Notes under the pieces: model-generated
What the model saw: the letters and a program-made list of their open reading frames with translations, nothing else
Database searches by the model: none
What the model was told of the DNA's origin: nothing
In this document: piece after piece, positions 59,761 through 64,000 of the stretch
Layout: each line of letters opens with the position of its first letter
Numbering within the stretch: the stretch's first letter is position 1
Assembly (NCBI RefSeq): GCF_028453695.1
Contig: NC_135781.1
Location: 19,715,640-19,779,639, forward strand
Length of the DNA stretch: 64,000 nt
Direction of reading: 5' to 3'
From: Augochlora pura
Taxonomy: Eukaryota; Arthropoda; Insecta; Hymenoptera; Halictidae
Made by a program: the position numbers and the translations under genes

Positions 59761-60313
59761 TACAAGGTGTCCGAAAGATGTTCTCAGTCCATAAGAGAGG
59801 CAATCCCAGAAGCGGTGTGGAGTAAATTTCTCCGTAACCCCTTGCGCTACAATAACGAGTCAGACACGTGGTGGCGATTTTATGCAAGCTCTACTAAATA
59901 TGAATATTATCAATTTCTTCTACTTGGAAGTAAAAATAAATTCTTCTGTTATCGAAGTATAGAAACGAAGGTAAATAAAGACAATACAAGGAAACAAAAA
60001 TTGTCTGGTCCCATTACGAAAATTATTAAGTACGAATAAGTGCTAATCGTCACCGCATGAAAGGAGCGGTAGTGCAAGGAGTTAATAAACATGTTGCTTG
60101 CAATTTCATTAACGAGTTATCAATGAAAGATACGGACCAATCAGAGAACGAGTACAGCGGACAAATAGTGGCTGAGCACTACCTGGAGTCTTCCTCAGAT
60201 TGGTCCATGTATTTGTTAATAACTCGTTAACGAAGGGGCGCAAAATAAGAAAACATTTACTTCGAGTCATCTTAGGAATTCGCCTGTTACAACATCTTGC
60301 ATTCACCCTGTAT
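59761..60313. mobile_element. Fold-back element (copy 3) interrupted by a MITE
   Basis: The left arm begins TACAAGGTGTCCGAAAG at 59761 and the right arm ends CACCCTGTAT at 60313. The inner arms include CGAGTTATCAATGAAAG and, reversed, CGAGTTATTAACAAATAC, each followed by GGACCAATC. At 59834-60085 a family A MITE interrupts the left arm. The sequence before it (GAGTAAATTTCTCC) and after it together align with the reversed right arm. Related to the copies at 20759 and 53379. Confidence 0.75.
59834..60085 (+). mobile_element. TTAA MITE, family A, nested
   Basis: 252 bp. The left TTAA has become GTAA, followed by CCCCTTGCGCTACAATAA. The right end is GTGCAAGGAGTTAA. The near-palindrome is ACGAGTCAGACACGT. 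The interior GTGCTAATCGTCACCGC groups it with the copies at 16087 and 35671. Lies inside the fold-back element at 59761-60313. Confidence 0.87.
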
Positions 60314-60741
60314 GAAATTGGATAGTACAATAACATCAACCCTTCTAAGGTTTTATACTTATTTGTTGAATCACGTTATATTCATAAGTATTGCCACAAT
60401 TGCATAGTGCTGTAAGAATAATTGCAGTATTTCTCAACTGCTTTAATTGAGTTGCAAAGTTGCAGATGAAAATATGGTTTAGCTTATAGTATATTTTAAA
60501 ATAGTTGAGAGAACAAAGAACTAAGTGTACGGAAAAGCTTTAACCATTCTTATATAATAATCTGTAATGAGTATAATCTAAACGAACGACTGTATTATTA
60601 ATTAATGTTGATAATACCTTAGTAAGCGATACCCAGCGCGATGAGCGGCTAGAAGCTGTATATTCGTCACCACATTTAAAGCGAGTTATTAACAAGGAAA
60701 AATGTTGAGTTTCAGATGCGATCATACAGATCAATAATTTT
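60314..60741. other. AT-rich sequence, no gene recognised
   Basis: A short GCGAGTTATTAACAAGG near 60676 resembles the inner arm of the fold-back family, but no arm partner is evident. Confidence 0.45.
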
Positions 60742-61050
60742 TAATAGTGTAATCATGATACGGTTAAATTAATAGTGTAATTACGATACATTTCAAATGA
60801 TAATGTAATTGCGATACACTTAAGTTGATGATGCAATTAGTATGCACTTAAGTTGATGGTGCAATTAGTATGCACTTAAGTTGATGGTGCAATTAGTATA
60901 CACTTAAGTTGATGGTGCAATTAGTATACACTTAAAACGATGGTATAATTAGTATACATTTAAATCGATGGTGTGCTTAGTATACACTTAAATTGATAGT
61001 GTAATTACTGTATACTTAAATTGATAGTGTAAATACTGTATAAATAAATT
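60742..61050. repeat. 28-bp minisatellite, 11 copies
   Basis: The consensus unit starts GATGGTGCAATTAGTATACA and ends CTTAAGTT. Units begin at 60742, 60770, 60799, 60827, 60855, 60883 and so on, with a 28-bp step and one 29-bp step. The central five are nearly identical. The outer ones diverge at both ends (TAATAGTGTAATCATGATAC on the left, GATAGTGTAAATACTGTATA on the right), as expected for unequal exchange. Not coding. Confidence 0.93.
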
Positions 61051-64000
61051 ACCAGCATTTTTGCGATAAGTTTCTTGATCACGTTACGCCGAATTTGTTA
61101 TTATATTTTTACATGCAGCTGCTGGTTTCGCGAAATGGTGTATACATGATGAACTCAATAAAGCATTAACCATTTGTCCAATTCTTCATGACAATACGTG
61201 CGGTCAAATCCTATGCATTCTGCTGCAGCATGACTTGTCTCAAAACTAAGAACAATTTGCAAAGCAGACTTCGGCAATTCGGAGACTGATACGGCAAGTC
61301 ATACGAAATAAAGAAAACATTTCGAAGATTAACTTGTCGTACATGTATCAAGTATAAATAAAGAAAATTTGAAAAAAGACTCGAACTTTTGCATGTACCT
61401 AATAACTTCCCGGTGTGGGCGTGCGTACCGAACCATGATCGCCTGATGAACAAGAGACAGGCGGCAACGAATCGTGGTGTTTGTAGGCGTACTCGGACTT
61501 CCATTCGATAAGCAGAAAAGTAGAGAATTGATAGCTCTTATCCAGACAACTAAGAATACATTTACATCTATAGCAGTTTCTAATGCTCGGTAATATGTTT
61601 ATTTCGGAGCAAGCTGACCGCGAGTGGATACGTTACCGTGCGCGATAAATTCAATAAAATACACAGAAGTTGAATAAATAGTTCCACATTGTTCTCGCAG
61701 CTAGTAAACATTTCACTTAAAACTGTCCCCGGAGCGTGCTTGCATTCTGCGAAACGGGTTTCGCAGACCGGAAGACCGTAAACGGTTTTATGGAGTCTTG
61801 TGTGTGTAGCAAGAAAGAGAGAGAGAGAGAGAGAGAAAAAAGCGGCATAAAGTATTACAAAATGAGCACGTTTTTCCTGTACAATGCCGGTGTTCGGGCG
61901 GCCGAGCAACAAGACCGGCGACAACAGGAGAGTTCCCGGAGCCTGACACCGGCGAGCATGAAAAGCCCGTGCCCGTTTATTGTATTAAGAAACCGGGCTC
62001 GATTCGCAAAAGCCATTATACAACAAAATACGTACCGTGAAACGCAACGAGATATATATTTACGATCGTTGCCGCGACGCGGCGAGGCGGCGCGACTGGT
62101 GACACACGTTAACAGTCCCGACTGACGATTTCCAGCGTGTACTCTGCCCACGCTGTCTACGAACCCCGCCGAATATCTATTGTCACATGATACGTAGTCG
62201 GATGTGTGGGGTTTTTGTTCCTTTGACTCAAATTCCACTCGTTACGGCGCGCTAAAATTGTAATGAACGTGTCGGGGGGAACAATACACTACGGCGGGGG
62301 AGCCCGACCACGCAGACCCCTTCGTCCTAAAAGTAATTATTCCTTTTTTAAATCTCCGCGGCCAGAGAAATAAATATTTCTCGCGTCCTTTGATTCATTT
62401 TATCATATGAGAAACGCTGTTAAGGATATTTGAAACCGAGCTGTTTGGCGTTCCTTTATGTCTGTATAGAAAGGGAAACCTAAGTGCGAATTATACGGGA
62501 TCTCGTTTTGTGTTACCGTCATACAGTGCGCAGTGGTCTGGGAAGCGACTCTTTGTGGTAAAATTCGAGATTTTTTAACACTTCAAAATCAGATTCTGCT
62601 GGACTTCGTAATCGGCAGCTTCTGAGCTCGCTCAAAGGTCTTACATGCTGATGATCTCAATATACTATGTACTTGACGTATGAATGCATGTGAAATTACA
62701 TTATGAATGCTGTAGTATGTATAATTATATACAGGGTGTCCTAGCAATTGTAGTAGTACCGAGAAGGAGGTGTTTCTACGTGAACATATCGAAAACAAGG
62801 AATAAAATAATTTCATTTTAAGTTTCATTGTCGAGAAAATAGGCTCTGATTACTCAATAGGTACGCTCAATAGCTGTGGTTTAGTAGATGGATCTCAATA
62901 GACGTTATATGTGACGTATAAATAGTACTAATGCAATTAGTGATGTATGGTATTATTCATTTCTGTCTACGAATTTAAAGAGGATTTTCGTGAAAATAAA
63001 ATATGTAATTTAATTCTAACTTACTTTATTAATAAACAAATTGTTAAATATGCTAAATATGTAATAGCGAATTTCACGATAACGAGATCTCTAAACATTA
63101 TTTTAGAAGTCAAAATACTTGAGGAGCCCCTGACTATTCTAAAACATTCTACATATCGTAATTTAAATAGTAAACAACACAAGATGGTCTCTAAGCATTT
63201 TCCACCCAGAATTGTTAATTTACAAATAAAGTAATCTTCGGGAAAGGAATTTACTTATTTCTTCTACTTATTCTAAAGTAACGCGTAACATTGAAAATTT
63301 ATACAAATCTCTGCTACCGATTCTATCACCACTGAAAATGATTTCGTAGAAGAAAAGTGAACGGGTGAATGACAATAGACCGTTTCTAACGGCAGACAAG
63401 ACGCAATAAACGAAACCATCATCGCGGGTTGCAGATTTTCCCGTGAGATTTGACGGGAGATCTGGAACGCAAAACGTGCGTAAACCGGAAGCTCTAAAGA
63501 CGCGTGTATACGGGACACATCGGATTGGAATTTGACGGCGCCAGCCAGCGAATGGGCAAATTACCACGCCGCGTATTTACGATTTCGTTTCGTTGTAAAT
63601 CAACCGACGGTTATAGCGTCATTACATCATGCGTCAGGCTTTCTTCCTGAAACGGGGCCCGAGGCTGCTCCAGTGAGTACGCGAGGAGACCGAGACACGC
63701 GTGGAAAGCTCACGGTAACACCCACGCGGCGCTCGTTCGCTTTCCAATGCTTCATTCCGTGTCGCGAACGACCTTTAAATGTTCGCCTCGCCGACTCGTT
63801 TTATGCGTCGTCTTCATTGTCCAGGAACGCGCGCTTCCATTCCGCGAGCTTGCCCCCGCGAAGCATTATGGGGGTTGTCAGTGTCCCGATTTCATGTCGC
63901 GCGTATAACAGGAGAAGCGACGACGCTAACCGAGCCTCCATCGCCTATGGAATCGTGTCGCACGCTTTTTTACCTATTTGCTAATCTCTGGGGATGAGTA
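61051..64000. other. Unique sequence, no gene recognised
   Basis: Mixed composition, with GC-rich patches at 61720-62320 and 63420-63960. A GA tract occupies about 61815-61837. A lone transposon-like end, TACAGGGTGTCCTAGCAATT at 62731-62750, has no partner. The frames of 129 residues (61736-62125) and 150 residues (63532-63984) lack any domain. Confidence 0.5.
61815..61837. repeat. (GA)n microsatellite
   Basis: About ten GA units after AAGAAAGAGA. Third GA tract in the window. Confidence 0.85.

Noticed and set aside
60676..60692. GCGAGTTATTAACAAGG as another fold-back copy
   Set aside because: Only one short inner-arm match; no opposite arm or terminal ACAGGGT sequence found.
62731..62850. 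Single ACAGGGTGTCCTAGC transposon-like end
   Set aside because: No inverted partner found downstream or upstream, so the element boundaries cannot be defined.
63532..63984. 150-residue plus-strand frame
   Set aside because: CpG-rich composition explains the lack of stops. A second frame overlaps it and no motif is present.
1..64000. tRNA, rRNA, known insect microRNAs and CRISPR arrays
   Set aside because: Reading both strands by eye I found no cloverleaf with a GGTTCRA-type arm in context, no remembered insect microRNA seed hairpin and no regularly spaced direct repeats with unique spacers. A covariance-model scan could still find some.

Overview
This window looks like a gene-poor, transposon-rich stretch of an arthropod nuclear genome. 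It is most likely from an insect, and plausibly a hymenopteran, because it has sharp swings between AT-rich DNA and CpG-rich GC islands and a typical mix of mariner, DD41D Tc1/mariner, Transib, Copia and TTAA-flanked MITEs. No host protein-coding exon, tRNA or rRNA could be recognised, so the species assignment is an inference from the element types alone.

Layout. 1-4.2 kb: no gene; a G16 tract in a hairpin, a 35-bp triplicate and a weak TATA/GA-tract promoter candidate. 4.18-6.98 kb (minus strand): a very young Copia-type LTR retrotransposon with identical LTRs, a TAATT target duplication, a tRNA-iMet primer site, a polypurine tract and a long intact pol ORF; gag, protease and the integrase core are missing. 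7-16 kb: alternating AT-rich and GC-rich unique sequence. 16-21 kb: two TTAA MITEs, a frameshifted mariner and a fold-back element. 21-26.6 kb: unique sequence. 26.6-28.5 kb: a CRE plus GA tract, a 212-bp tandem duplication and an unidentified repeat-rich block. 28.7-32.8 kb: three related TTAA MITEs, then a TTAA-bounded block holding a decayed DD41D transposase. 33-39 kb: mostly unique. 39.2-40.9 kb: a mariner N-terminal fragment and a deleted Transib element. Transib is the family related to RAG1; this copy has RSS-like CACAGTG ends and the transposase C-terminus. 41-50 kb: more TTAA MITEs of several families, a 127-130-bp tandem array and a fold-back element. 51.6-53.7 kb: a 32-bp repeat, then a second DD41D relic with a MITE inside it, abutting a fold-back element. 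55-61 kb: more TTAA MITEs, one nested inside a fold-back element, and an 11-copy 28-bp minisatellite. 61-64 kb: unique sequence.

How the parts relate. The MITEs encode nothing and would have depended on transposases supplied elsewhere. The TTAA targets and TTAACCC-type ends suggest piggyBac-like enzymes. Only the Copia pol is uninterrupted; the mariner, DD41D and Transib reading frames all carry stops or frameshifts. Several elements sit inside others, so relative insertion order can be read directly.
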